Positions 23,601 to 34,189 of a DNA stretch of 64,000 bases are shown here, one piece after another (the first letter of the stretch is position 1; each line of letters begins with the position of its first letter). Where the stretch lies: the NCBI GenBank assembly GCA_026419785.1, contig JAODTK010000899.1, positions 1-64,000 of the forward strand, in the 5' to 3' direction. The translations under genes were made by a program, and so were the position numbers. This DNA is from Sclerodactyla briareus (taxonomy: Eukaryota; Echinodermata; Holothuroidea; Dendrochirotida; Sclerodactylidae). The notes below the pieces were generated by a model, which saw nothing but the letters and a program-made list of their open reading frames with translations, did not search any database and had not been told where the DNA came from.

Positions 23601-24239
23601 TCGCCTGGTTGCGCGATCGGTTCATGCAGACCATCGTCAGTCAAACGAACATCAACATATTATTCGCATATAACATAAAAATTTCCGAAAAAAAGCCTAA
23701 ATAACTGACGCAATCGTTTAACTCTTATTAAAAAAGTCCCTTGAATTGTTTTTTTTTTTTTTTCCTTCCCCCCCCCCCACTCTTCTCTCTCCCATCATAC
23801 CCAATTTTGAAAGTTTTATAGCTCAGTCAACCTCACTTATTTGACCAAAATCCAACTGAAAATGATTTCTAAATCCCCTTTAGCAGCCCGGGCTTCTTTG
23901 CCTTTAAAACAATATTTCCTTCATTATCATTGCCTTTTATTTTCCTCCCAGCAGTCCAGGCACATGCCATCCATCCCCCCACCTGCTGCGGGCGCACTCC
24001 TCCCCCCCCCCCCCCCCCCCCCCTCCCCAACCCAACACCCCTATCCCCACGCAGCAGTCGAGGATGTCCCAAAATATTCTTTAGGAACCTCGCACATTTG
24101 TCTATCTTTAATTGCCATTTTGACATTATTGCGTGTTTTAGCAAGGCACAGTCATCGACCTTTCCAGTCAACCGCTAGGGCCATGAATAAACAAACAGGT
24201 GATGGCTATCTCTTGTGGTAGCAAGCCCCTATAAGTCTG

Positions 24240-24480
24240 TGTGTTGTCAGTAAGATATAAGCTACATCTCGTCTGTCGGATGGGAATGTTAAAAGGCGAT
24301 CCCGTGAGCGATTCTCACCCCTGCCTCGTTACTTCAGGGCACTCTTCGCAAGAGTAGGCCGAGACTTCGCCGGTGTCCTTCCACACCAGAAACTGGAACC
24401 TCTACAATTTCCGACTAAGGACTTCCTTAGTCACTGAAGCACCCTCGGGTGTAAGCATAAAACGAGACGTATAAGTAAGT
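24240..24480 (+). repeat. SINE body related to family A
   Basis: From 24268 the order GTCGGATGGGAATGTTAAAA, GGCGATCCCGTG, CTCACCCCTGCCTCGTTA, CAGGGCACT and CTTCGCCGGTGTCC parallels the family A body at 54968-55085 (GGATGGGGACGTAAAA, TGCGGTCCCGGG, TCACTCCTGCCTCGATA, CTGGCACT, GTCGCCGGTGTCTC). The tRNA head is not recognisable, so it may be a related subfamily sharing the body. Confidence 0.5.
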
Positions 24481-24869
24481 CACAGATAAGCACATATCGG
24501 ATGGGGGGGGGGTGTTGGGCACGCGTCCCCAGGTAAGAAGAGAAAGAGAGGAAAGGAAGAAAATATTAAAGTATTTTTTGTAGGTCTAATCAACCTAATC
24601 AAATTGGTTGGGGGGGTAAGAGAGGTTTGCTTGGTGGGCCACTATACAGCAGTAAATTTCCACGAGCTATGGTTTTAACCACTCGTTCCTCATGCTTTAT
24701 TCTAAACAGTGCTATTCCTGTGGAACTCAATCAAAAATTCAGAACATCAAACACATCAGATCCCGGAATGTTTAACAGCACCATACCGACTGAGTTTGGC
24801 GAAAGTTTTACCAAGTTGGAAATTATAATTTTGGCAAATTAGGCACATCAATGACCTCTACTACCCCAG

Positions 24870-26900
24870 CTGTACCTTAACAATGATCAGGATCAAAGGT
24901 GGATCACATGTAACCATTTTTTTTGGAAATCCAAAAACTTTTTTTCAACATTGCATAAATTAAATGCCAATTAGACAAGTAAATGACCTCCAGTGACCCC
25001 GACTTCACTTTTAATTTCTCGGGAACCATGGTGACCGCATCCACCCAATTTTCTTGGAAATTTGACAAACTTGGGACATTTGCATAAATCAATGCAAATT
25101 AGACCCACTTAATTAGCATATACTATGCCGGAAATCTCATCAGTTCTCTACCTTTCAGCAGTCCCACATGCCAACTACATCACTGTAGCACAACGGTTCT
25201 TGCATAATCTTGCTAACGAGCTTAAACACTAATTTCATAAATAAGCTAATTATCCAACATAATTAATGACTTTGCTGCACAAATCTATCAATCGTGTGCC
25301 ACCCAACTACGGTGGCTATCACACAAATTTTTTGTCATATCGCCCTGTTGTGAGAAATCCTGCTAACAAAAAGTGTGACATACATACCCACACGCCATAG
25401 TGACCACTAAAGTCTCTCCTGAAATTTGCATTCTAGGTGAGAAACAATAAAATTATGCATAAATTTATGCAATTAACACTTTGAATGACCCCTCCATTAA
25501 CCCTGAATCCATGATAACAGAGTTAGGAACTGAAGGTAAAACATACCCAACCAGGTTTTATGAACAATTAGAGCAACTTAATAACCACATTTTACGCTGA
25601 AAATCTAATCATTCATCTACTCTTCCCGCATCTATGTGCAACCAGTTAAACCAGATCCCTATGGTTCATTCTCCCGTCATCTTCTATTAATGAGCCTCAA
25701 CAATAAATAACATACAATAGGCTACTTACCTTATTTAATTAGTGACTTTTGGCCTCAATCTATCAGATCACGTTACCCCCAAAACCCCCCCCCCCCCCAT
25801 GCTAAACCCCTGAAAATTCTGTCACAAAAAAGATATCCGCTATACGGAGAAAGTGTGACACACAACACACCACACTCCATAGTGATCACTTCGTCTCCTC
25901 CTGATTCATTCAGGGCAAAACAAATATTGTTTGGGGTTTGAAGCTCTTGGCGACTCTAGTCGAAGATTTTATGACCCTCAGTATAACCTGTGGTCACTAC
26001 AGCATGGGGTTTTTGGGTTCTAATTGCAACCACCGTTAGTCAAAAAGTGCGGGGGTGAGCAGTCGCTTTTGGGACCTATTCTGCGTAATGTGTGACTGGG
26101 CAGACCATTGCCAACTTTCGGAAACTTCCGACAAACTTTGAAATTTTAGCATAAATTATGCAAATTAACAGCTAATTAGCATATTTTACGCTGACAATCT
26201 ATTAGTTGATCTACTTCATATCTTCCACCTATGTGCCAAACACTCCACCATAACGGCATCTACGGTTAGTCGTTATTTGCTACCAACTTTTGACAAACTT
26301 ACCTAAATTAGGATATTGCCCGCTAATTAGTGACTTTTGGCCCAACTAAATCCAACCCCGATATTACATACAAAATTTCATCAAGAATGGCGCGAAAGTG
26401 GACGAACATACATACCACCACATACATATACCACACATGAACAAGTGCCTTGTTGGACACTGTATCACAGCTGTTATTTCACAAGACAAACTGCCACAAT
26501 TGTTTCCACCTGGTTGAGAAATCAGAACCAATCATAGACCACATCAACTAGCGTCAAGTGACTTGTTGCAGACGCATTAACCACCTAATACCCTGCCGTG
26601 AGCCTGGTTTTTTCCCTCATGGAAAATATCGCACCAAAATCGACCACATCTGAGAAACATAATTTACTCTCTTAGACGTTCATGTTTGCCTGAATTGTGC
26701 AAATTAGTCACATTAAATGACATTCTCAGTGACCTCAACTCTGCTGTGAGTTTATTGGGACTGAAGGTATTAAACATATACAACAGTTTTCATGAAATTC
26801 CTACAACTTTAAAGAATTTGCATTGACACCAAACAAGCATAAACGATGCCTGGATCTAAACGTTTGTGTACACTTCATACTTAATCACATTCCTGGAGTT
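24870..26900 (+). repeat. AT-rich repeat block with AATTAGCATATTTTACGCTG words
   Basis: The phrase AATTAGCATATTTTACGCTGA followed by an AATCTA(A/T)TCAGTTCATCTACC-like stretch and TATGTGCCAA recurs at about 25114, 25589 and 26174, and again at 46322. Between them lie CCTCCAGTGACCCC, GCATAAAT(T)ATGCAAATTA, GACTTTTGGCC and GTGTGACA(C/T)ACA with CA-rich stretches. The arrangement is a long mosaic of one repeat family, and the intergenic space holds no supported coding sequence. Confidence 0.6.
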
Positions 26901-29098
26901 GCAATCACCAACAAATTGCTGTTCTCCTATCCGCAAAGTGATATGTGGGATCTGTGAGGTACTGGGCACTGAAAGACAGCCAGCAATTCATCTCTAGAGA
27001 ATTGTTTCAGGTGTCTGTATCTCAAGTTCATGGTGATAATCACCGTTATCATGTGAAGCGGCTTCAAGCACCCCGTCAGAATGATGTTGCAATCACATTT
27101 GTAGGCTCTCATTATTGTAGCTACTCCTAACTGGATTTTCGCAAGCAAAACTCCAAGATAAATCAATAAACAGTAACTCACTTTGGGCGGTACAATTCCT
27201 GATGGCATTTTTTGATTGGATTCCTGATTGACAATATCTTCAGCAACATAAACTGTCTAAACATTGGTCAATAATGCCCGGAATTATTCCCACGTATTTA
27301 ATACACGTGATCAATGTGACAGAATATCAAGTTCCAACATTGACTAAACGTCTAATGTCGCAGAACATACCTATTATGCTATAATAATTCAATTAACACT
27401 GCAGAACTAAAGATGCATTTCTCCCTCTGGTGTCGACTGATGTTCGGTATAACTAACCCTTTTAGTTAGTTCGCACCTGTGTTTTTTCAAAGTTCTTTCA
27501 GATGCCATACGGTACAGGCATGTCGAGCATGGTTGGTGCAGAGTTATTTTGGGTACCCGGGATGTGCCTGGGAGAGCACTTACCGCATTGCTCGAAGCAT
27601 CACCACTGACGCAGCATGTGTGAGAAAGATTGCACGAATGTCATAACCTTACATTGTCTTCCTTCTCTTCACTTTCATCGCCCTGTTATGGCTCCCTCAA
27701 TCAAGAGCATCAGGCTGAGATTCCCTGTTGCGTATGCCATGCCTGAGATGAGTCTCAAATAAATATTTAAAGAAATGAACATTTATTTCAGGAGGGACAC
27801 ACTACACCAGGTATGTACAACGACCATAAAAGCACAGCAGCCCATGCATATTGCCGTCGATTTGCTTTTTGAGGAATATTTCCATAGAATTTCATTCATT
27901 TGCGGTTATACGCATCCATATACGCAATGGGACATGTGCTTACTTTCCTATTCGGTGTTAGTTTTCTTTAATTTTCCCTCTTAGCCAATCTGTGGAACCG
28001 ACTACTATATCTATCCTTTCAAACTGAATGGATTATTGCAGACACTGGCCCCCATCCCAGTTAATGTGAGTTCACATTTTTCACATGCATACTGACCTGC
28101 ATATGCAACAATGGAATCCTAGTCTTATTTTGGCAGTAGCCAATGAGACCAAATGAGCCCTATTTAACTGACATGCTCACTGTCTTGGAATGCTCACGGC
28201 TCTGAACCCAATTCATTGAAAAAAAAATCTTCGCCTGTTAGTCATACCAAATCTAAATACCCCGATCCTCCCGAACTGTATGCATTATTGGAACTAGCTG
28301 CTGCTCCTACTTTCTATAACCATTACTCAAGTGAGAGAATAAAAACAAATAACACCCTCCCACCCCATGCAGATTTGATAGTGAATCGAGAATGCTACAG
28401 AAATCAGGGAAATTCCCCTACTGGCTGTCAGAACGCAGCTGGTTAACCACAGGATACTGTTTCCTCATACTGGGAGTAGTGCAGGGGTTTGGTCTTCGCA
28501 CCTTCAAGGACAAAGAAAAAAAAATCCAGGGTTTTTCCTATGATAAGTCATGTAAATCCATGACCCAGTTCCTCAAAGCTGAGGATTAGTTTTTGGGTTG
28601 TGTAACGCATTTTTTTTCAGGAGTGGGAAGACATCGTGAACCTGGGGAATTTTACTATGGTACAACTGTAGGGAGGAGTTTTGGGTTCATCACATCATAA
28701 TTCAGCTTTTGCCATTTTTAAAGAATTCTATAATGGCTTTCCTGAAGTAAAATTAAATTCTGTGACTTTTCAGGCCACGGGGCCCTGGGTAAGGTAAGGA
28801 ACCAGTAAATGTCTTAATAACTCTGTAAGCCCAAATATTGAACGGTGAATCACGACCTCCCTGCCCTCCCCATCTCCTGTCTATACGCCCTTCATTTGTG
28901 TAAATATCCTCGCAATGCATTAAGAACCAATGACTTCATTTATCTGTGTCCTTCTATTCTGACATAAATGTTGGCATAAATGTTGACGTATTTGGGCCAA
29001 AAAGCATAGTCCTGCACAGTAAATTGATCCTGACATGCCACACTACAACGCTATTATGGGGCATGGCTGCGCCAGAGGCATGGAATTTTCCATCACAG
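26901..29098. other. Low repeat density, no secure gene
   Basis: Plus-strand frames at 26945-27130 and 28216-28446 have plausible polar composition (the second contains SKYPDPPELYALLELAAA), and a few AG/GT pairs exist, but none is convincing. This could hold exons of the same locus as 29.1-29.5 kb. Confidence 0.3.
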
Positions 29099-29381
29099 CA
29101 GAAATTAATCCATTGGTTCCAAGTGGTATGGAGTCTGTGAAAGATCAGTTCCTAGACACACCAAATGGAAGCATCCCTCGTCTTGTCACAACTTCTCTGT
29201 TTTTTCCTGAGCCTTTGCTGCGGAATAGGGTAACTCTTCCGATTATATCTTCTCTAGCCGAGACCAATTCCCTGGACACTTTCAGCGAAAGCGAGATTTC
29301 TCCATCCAACAAACACAAGTTATCCATTGTTTCTCACGGTATGGATCTCTCTAGTCCATTTAGACCATTAATCAGCAGTAG
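29099..29381 (+). CDS. Candidate exon, Ser/Pro/Thr-rich
   Basis: An acceptor-like TTTTCCATCACAG precedes 29099 and a donor AG|GTAGGA follows 29381. The frame between them is open for 283 nt and reads EINPLVPSGMESVKDQFLD, then a hydrophobic-polar mix with LFFPEPLLRNRV, then SLAETNSLDTFSESEISPS. Composition is that of a disordered host protein region. No domain recognised. The frame would continue in phase into the next island at 29413 were it not for two in-frame stops between them, so this may be two exons, one exon with sequence errors, or a decaying gene. Confidence 0.38.
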
Positions 29382-29412
29382 GTAGGATCATTCTGATACG
29401 AGCCAAAGGTGA

Positions 29413-29536
29413 GCGGAGGCCAGCCCGTCAACTGGCTATGAATTCTCGGCTGCAGAGGGCTCCAGTCCTACTGGCCATTCCTCTTCAGCAGCAAATAATA
29501 ATCGCAATGAGCTGCCTCATCTTCTACAGTTTCAAG
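29413..29536 (+). CDS. Candidate exon, Ser/Ala/Asn-rich
   Basis: In the same frame as the preceding island. It reads EASPSTGYEFSAAEGSSPTG, HSSSAANNNRNELPHLLQFQ, and ends at CAAG|GTTTGT, an acceptable donor. Residue content (Ser, Ala, Asn runs, then a Leu-rich tail) is typical of animal regulatory proteins. There is no good acceptor directly before it: the nearest AG (29417-29418) sits in purine-rich sequence only 37 nt after the previous donor. An alternative frame is open over the same bases (encoding a basic sequence from 29438). Confidence 0.33.
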
Positions 29537-29539
29537 GTT

Positions 29540-30390
29540 TGTTCACTTTTTGAGCGTCTTCCTGATCAGGGCCATCCGCTGTCGATGAGCCTCCGTAGCA
29601 GCCGGTCGCTTCGGCTGTGATTCTCCTCGGAGGTGTACCAGGGATCCACAGTTCCAGTTCTTCTCTCTGCAACACGGATCATGAATCATTGTATTCATTC
29701 GGGGAGGCAATTTGTCAGTATACCGTGAGCCCTCCGATCTTAGTGTGCCAAAAAAGATGAATTAATGCCACTCACTGTCCGTGTTATGTACAGTGATGAA
29801 CTTGACTTTGGCATATGACCCACTAACAGTATTGTTATGAATATATGTTCTATAAAGCTCCATTCGTCTGATAATTTCATGTCCCTCCTTTCCTCCATCC
29901 CGAGCTACCCATCTGTAGTATCTATGCATGACTGATATGAAAACTCATTTTTGTGTAATAGGTCCCTGTGGTGAACCAATATATTTGTTATGGCGTTGGC
30001 TGCTTCCTTGGAATTCTTCGCAAACTCGCTCAACTATTTAAAAAAGAAAAAAGAAGAAATTTTTTTTAAAAAAGAAATGATTAAGTGCTTAATTTTGACT
30101 GAGTCTTCTTGTAGATAGGTATCAAACGATGGCATTCATTTAATATCCTTGATGCTTTTTGTCGTCGAGTTTTTTTTTTTTTTTTTTTTCTCAACTGAAT
30201 GGGAGCTGATGAGCATGTCCGATTTGGCTGAGGCATCAGGCTCGTACTCTTGAGCTATGGCAACCTGCAGCCCGTGGCCAGATAGACCTTCCAACTTTCA
30301 AGCAGGCCAAACTCCATTCGCTACTATAGTGAATTTCCTGCCAGGCTACGACTTATATGATATAGCTAACCACTGGTGCTTCAGACAATT
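29540..30390. other. No supported gene
   Basis: Contains A/G-rich and poly-T tracts (30040-30075, 30170-30190). No coding signal recognised. Confidence 0.45.
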
Positions 30391-30392
30391 AT

Positions 30393-30420
30393 TGTGTGTG
30401 TGTGTGTGTGTGTGTACGTG
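30393..30420 (+). repeat. (GT)n microsatellite
   Basis: About 28 bases of GT dinucleotides with one TA interruption near the end. Confidence 0.9.
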
Positions 30421-30515
30421 TGTAAGCAGGTATGGGATTCCCACTCTTGTATATGTTTGTTCCAAGGACCCATCTACTGCTCACTTGATTAGTTTATTCT
30501 GTGGGGGGGGTTAGG

Positions 30516-30842
30516 CCATGTGCCACCAAGATAGCTACTCGCTGGCTGGAGACTTGTTCTCCATCGTCCTTCAATGCCGATTGCCTTGCGGGCCTACAGG
30601 GTTGCCCCTGCCCGATCAAGAGTCTGCATGTTCGTGTTCACATTGTACCCTTGGGCAATGCACTTCATCCTGATAGTCATGAGGAGGGTTCGGTGCCTCC
30701 TACAATTGCCGGTCACTTATTACAGGGCAATTGGGGGCCTTATCTGATTCTCACTGAACGCTACTCAGTATTCTTTGTATGGTTTGAACCTTCTTCCTGC
30801 AAATGTATCAATTGCAAAAGGACTATATATCTGAATGAGCCT
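30516..30842 (+). CDS. Open frame of about 109 codons, doubtful
   Basis: The frame reads CATKIATRWLETCSPSSFN early and WFEPSSCKCINCKRTIYLN near the end, with a C-x-C-x-x-C cluster. Cysteine spacing recalls a small zinc-binding element but is too short to call. No good acceptor precedes it (the upstream tract is G-rich). It may be chance or a fossil exon. Confidence 0.2.
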
Positions 30843-31373
30843 TAACAACTCAAAGCCACATAAAATGCAGGCCACCCAGAATAACTGACGCAAAAAACCC
30901 AGGTTGCTGCCTGTCATGGAAACTCCAGTTAATGCCAGTGTTTTTTCTCTGACCACAAGGCACCATGTATGTCCTTTCACAGGTACAAAAATGCCTGATA
31001 TTTGATCTAGGTATGGTGGACATATGCTGGGAAGAAAAATTCAAAGTTGCAAAGCACTCACATTACTGCTTGGCCATTTCAACCCCCCTTCTCCTCACCT
31101 CAATTCATTTTTCAGGGCAAGCTGACTAATCAAATGGCAACATTCCGATTTACAGGCGAGTCCCCCGGGGACAATCCAAACCAGACCTGGACCTAATTTT
31201 GTTGTTATCTTGCAAAAACACCAGTGAGAAGACAACCGGGCGTCTTACATATGACCCCCCTCAGGATATGAATCTCATCTCTCTCCTGGGAGAAGACTAA
31301 GCTCTCACACGCCTCATCGCTGAATCTGATGCCTCTCTTTGTTTATGATATAACTTTTTTGCCAGCAGAGGAT

Positions 31374-31705
31374 CGAACTCTATTAAAGCCTAGCAAGGGT
31401 GCAGACCTGGATACTGCACCTATTGCCAGCTGCGAATCCCTCACCAGGTACCAAAATAAGGCAATGCCTCTTCGGTGGTACCCTAATGTTGGGGTGGGGG
31501 TTAAAAAAAATATAAAAATTAAAAAACCTTTCCCCCCCCCCCCTTTGTCCCTGCTCCAATCCATTGTGCTGAGCGTCTACAGAAGGCAACAGGTCCAATT
31601 TTTAAGTCTTACTGGTATGACCCGACCAGAATGGAACCCTGGGTTCCTCACCGGGTGGAAGGTTGGTTCTAACCACCCAGGCCAACCTGACTCGGTAATG
31701 GAAAT
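31374..31705 (-). repeat. tRNA-derived SINE, family B, copy 1
   Basis: Read on the minus strand: a head with GGCCTGGGTGGTTAGAACC and the B-box-like GGGTTCCATTCTGG (31627-31641 region), then GTCGGGTCATACCAGTAAGA, GACGCTCAGCACAA, GGATTGGAGCAGGGACAA, a poly-G/C interruption (31534-31544), GCCTTATTTTGG and TACCTGGTGAGGGATTCGCAG. The latter half matches 51850-52110 on the plus strand in the same order. The head is tRNA-like in layout, but I cannot assign the amino acid. A long plus-strand frame across it is not coding. Confidence 0.6.
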
Positions 31706-31709
31706 ACAT

Positions 31710-32180
31710 GTCCGATCATCCACATACCTAAAGGCGCATGACTCTTTGACCTCCAGTGTGCTGGACTTCCTGTGCTTGGCCAGCTGACCGCCTGATGTCA
31801 GATGTTCTCGATGAAGTCGTCCGCTTATCTGCAGCAGCAATCTGTAATTTAATATTTAATCTGATGGACCGTCATATGCCATGCCTTGAATGACTATCTG
31901 GGAATCAAGAAAATTCTCTGTCTGTGAGATCACTAACTCAGTCCCAGGGTAAACTACTCCCTTGTTGAGAGTGGCTCCTTTTGCTGGCTGACCATGCAAT
32001 CTGCCACATTACCATTTCAAGTTGATGCTGTGGAACCACAATGTGGGGCACTAAAATCATTAACACTAACTTTGTTTACTATGTAACAGTACCAGTGGAC
32101 TATCTGTTCCTAGGATTATCAGTACAGGATTACTAGCAAGAGGCGTGGGCTCGCACCCCATTTTTTTCAAGTTTTGAGAA
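31710..32180. other. No supported gene
   Basis: No recognisable coding or repeat content. Confidence 0.45.
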
Positions 32181-32189
32181 CATTTGATG

Positions 32190-32262
32190 TGCTAACGATA
32201 ATAATAATAATGAAAATTCATATACTGCCAGCAACTCCAACCTGTTCAAGGCGCCTTATAAA
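32190..32262 (+). repeat. (ATA)n followed by repeat-like segment
   Basis: GATAATAATAATAATGAAAA is followed by TTCATATACTGCC and TTCAAGGCGCCTTATAAA. This resembles the widespread invertebrate repeat that begins with (ATA)n, then a TTTATATAGCGCC word, then AAGGCGCTTTACAAA. Element class not determined. Confidence 0.4.
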
Positions 32263-32749
32263 CAACAGCAATCTACTGGTAGTAAGAACAGATGCCTAAA
32301 TACAAAATGTTGAGTGCGAGAGAGATTTTCATGACTACATTTGTTTGAAGCAGTTAACAATGTAACTATCTGCTTACAACACAAACTCAAGTTATAAGGC
32401 ATCATTTCATTCCAGTCATTTCTCTATCTTGCTACTGTAATACAACATGGCAGTGTTTATGAATGAAGCTGTCGATACATCCCTCCGATAAGTGCTTCAG
32501 TTTATCCAGACTTGCCTGTGCAGAAATAACGCTAAAATCTGAATAATGAATCATCCTTGAATTTAGCAGTGTAACATTGATCATTTTGCCACTTCATATC
32601 AGTCCTTTTTCAGTATCATTTCCCGAGTCACCGTACCTCTTCCACATCTTCATGCCAGTTGAGTGTTGGGGTCAAATCTCCTAGTCACCAAATCCTGGAT
32701 CTCTTCTTCTGTTTAGAACTGTGTGAAGAGGAATGAAAATTTTTTCAAT

Positions 32750-33062
32750 CAATTTATCTGGTTCAGGAGCTAACTCTGGTTTCCTCAAGTTGTATTGTTC
32801 GTGGATGAGCACAGACAATAGGTCGCCTTCTCTCTCAACTAGATGCTACATGATATCAAGGCAGGGGTGAAACCTCCAGCCTGCCTCCTCTCGGGACAGC
32901 CCTTTGCAATCCCCATCCAAAAGGACGATCACTTCCCAGGAGAAGAAGATTCATGTTCAACAGGACTCTACTGATGAGGTTGATTGCAGATATCCCAAAG
33001 CAAACCCCAGACACCCACAATCCACTGCAGCACGGTTCCATTAATCAACCTAGGAAAAAACA
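32750..33062 (-). repeat. tRNA-derived SINE, family A, 5-prime truncated copy
   Basis: In plus orientation the words TGGTTCAGGAGC, CGTGGATGAGCACAG, GGTCGCCTTCTCTCTCAACTAG, ATGATATCAAGGCAGGGGTG, CCATCCAAAAGGACGATCA and TTCATGTTCAACAGGACT run parallel to 38435-38700 of the full-length minus-strand copy. The tRNA head is missing. Divergence is higher than between the 38.4 and 54.7 kb copies. Confidence 0.65.
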
Positions 33063-33728
33063 TCTGATGGATGCGAACTCAAATTTTTGGCATTTTTGCC
33101 TTCAGAACATCCTAATACCACTCTGGCATGCTTTCGCCTCTGTTATCACCCCCCCCCCCCTCCCAAATTAGAGAGAAACCAGAGAATACCACATTTCATC
33201 ATATTGAAGTACTTTTTTAGGTATATCGGGCACCTCCTTTCCATGGGGGCTGGCATATAGTGTCATGAGTCAATAAATAGATTGGCTCGTGGACCGACAT
33301 TGTATCTGGCAGGGAGAAACCACTTTCTTTTTGTGGCTCCATTCCATCTCCAGTCCTGCTATAGTCCAGTGAGGCATATTTAACTGTTGGGCTGAGGCAT
33401 GGATTGTTTCCTTTCTGACTTCCTCACTCTGCTACATTCTTGGCTACTGCTGGACAGGACTGTGTCCAACTGTTACTGCTGCTCTCGAGGAGGCTGGAAT
33501 TGTGGAGGGTTTAGGTGCCTGATACTGATCGTCCCTGTGCGTCTCTGGGGCATGACTCCCGCTGCCCGGCAGAGGACACGTTCACAATGCTCTCTCAGTA
33601 CGAGACCAAGGGAGGTGGGGGGCAGGGAGAGGGATGGGGCCACCAGCTGGGATGATCAGGTGGATGCAGCTTCATCTCAGCATGTATCTTTAGTCCTCCA
33701 ATGGAGTGGGGTTTGGCTTATCGCATAC

Positions 33729-33894
33729 CTGTGCGTTCTCAGCAGTAAATACCTCGAATCGCCCATCGCGGTGGTACGGCTGCTCGCTCGGGGCCCACAG
33801 CCGAGGTCACAGACTGTTGCTGTGCTTGCTGTGCTTGCTGACTCTGGTCCAGCTGATGCTGGACCTCCTTCTGGTCGGAGATTGTCATTCTCAC
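33729..33894 (-). CDS. Candidate exon, Gln-rich
   Basis: The minus strand shows a strong acceptor (TTTTCCCCCCCCTCAG|GTGAG, exon from 33894) and two possible donors: CGAG|GTATTT (exon end 33753) and ACAG|GTATGC (exon end 33729). The frame reads VRMTISDQKEVQHQLDQSQ, then QQAQQAQQQSVTSAVGPERA. For the longer exon the last part reads well (DGRFEVFTAENAQ) only in the neighbouring frame, which implies one indel or use of the shorter exon. Gln-rich sequence of this kind is common in transcriptional regulators, but no family is recognised. The 189-codon plus-strand frame at 33399-33968 is the complement of this region and lacks coding character. Confidence 0.4.
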
Positions 33895-34189
33895 CTGAGG
33901 GGGGGGAAAAGAATATAACCGTAATAGTTCACTGCTTGGGGAACCCATCCCTAACCCCTTGCATATGACGCTCATCCGGGAAGACTATGCCTGCCCCACC
34001 CTGCCATTTCAGACAACTGAATTGCCCAGTTCATCAAGGGCAAGATATGACAATACGGATTTTTGTTTTTTACAACAGAGAACGCCAAGCTGCTTTGTGA
34101 TTCCTTGACTAATCCTACGTGATCAAGCTAAGCATTGCCAACTCCACATAGCCACAAATTGATACAGAAGACAACCCTCCAATCTCATC

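Noticed and set aside
24267-24480. Functional tRNA or other RNA gene
   Set aside because: No A or B box or stem structure; the sequence order matches the SINE A body instead.
31329-31787. Open frame of 152 codons, plus strand
   Set aside because: Reads antisense through a tRNA-derived SINE and a C run.
33399-33968. Longest open frame in the window (189 codons, plus strand)
   Set aside because: Composition is that of antisense or non-coding DNA (Cys/Arg/Leu/Trp-rich, no domain), and the opposite strand offers a better exon with splice sites.
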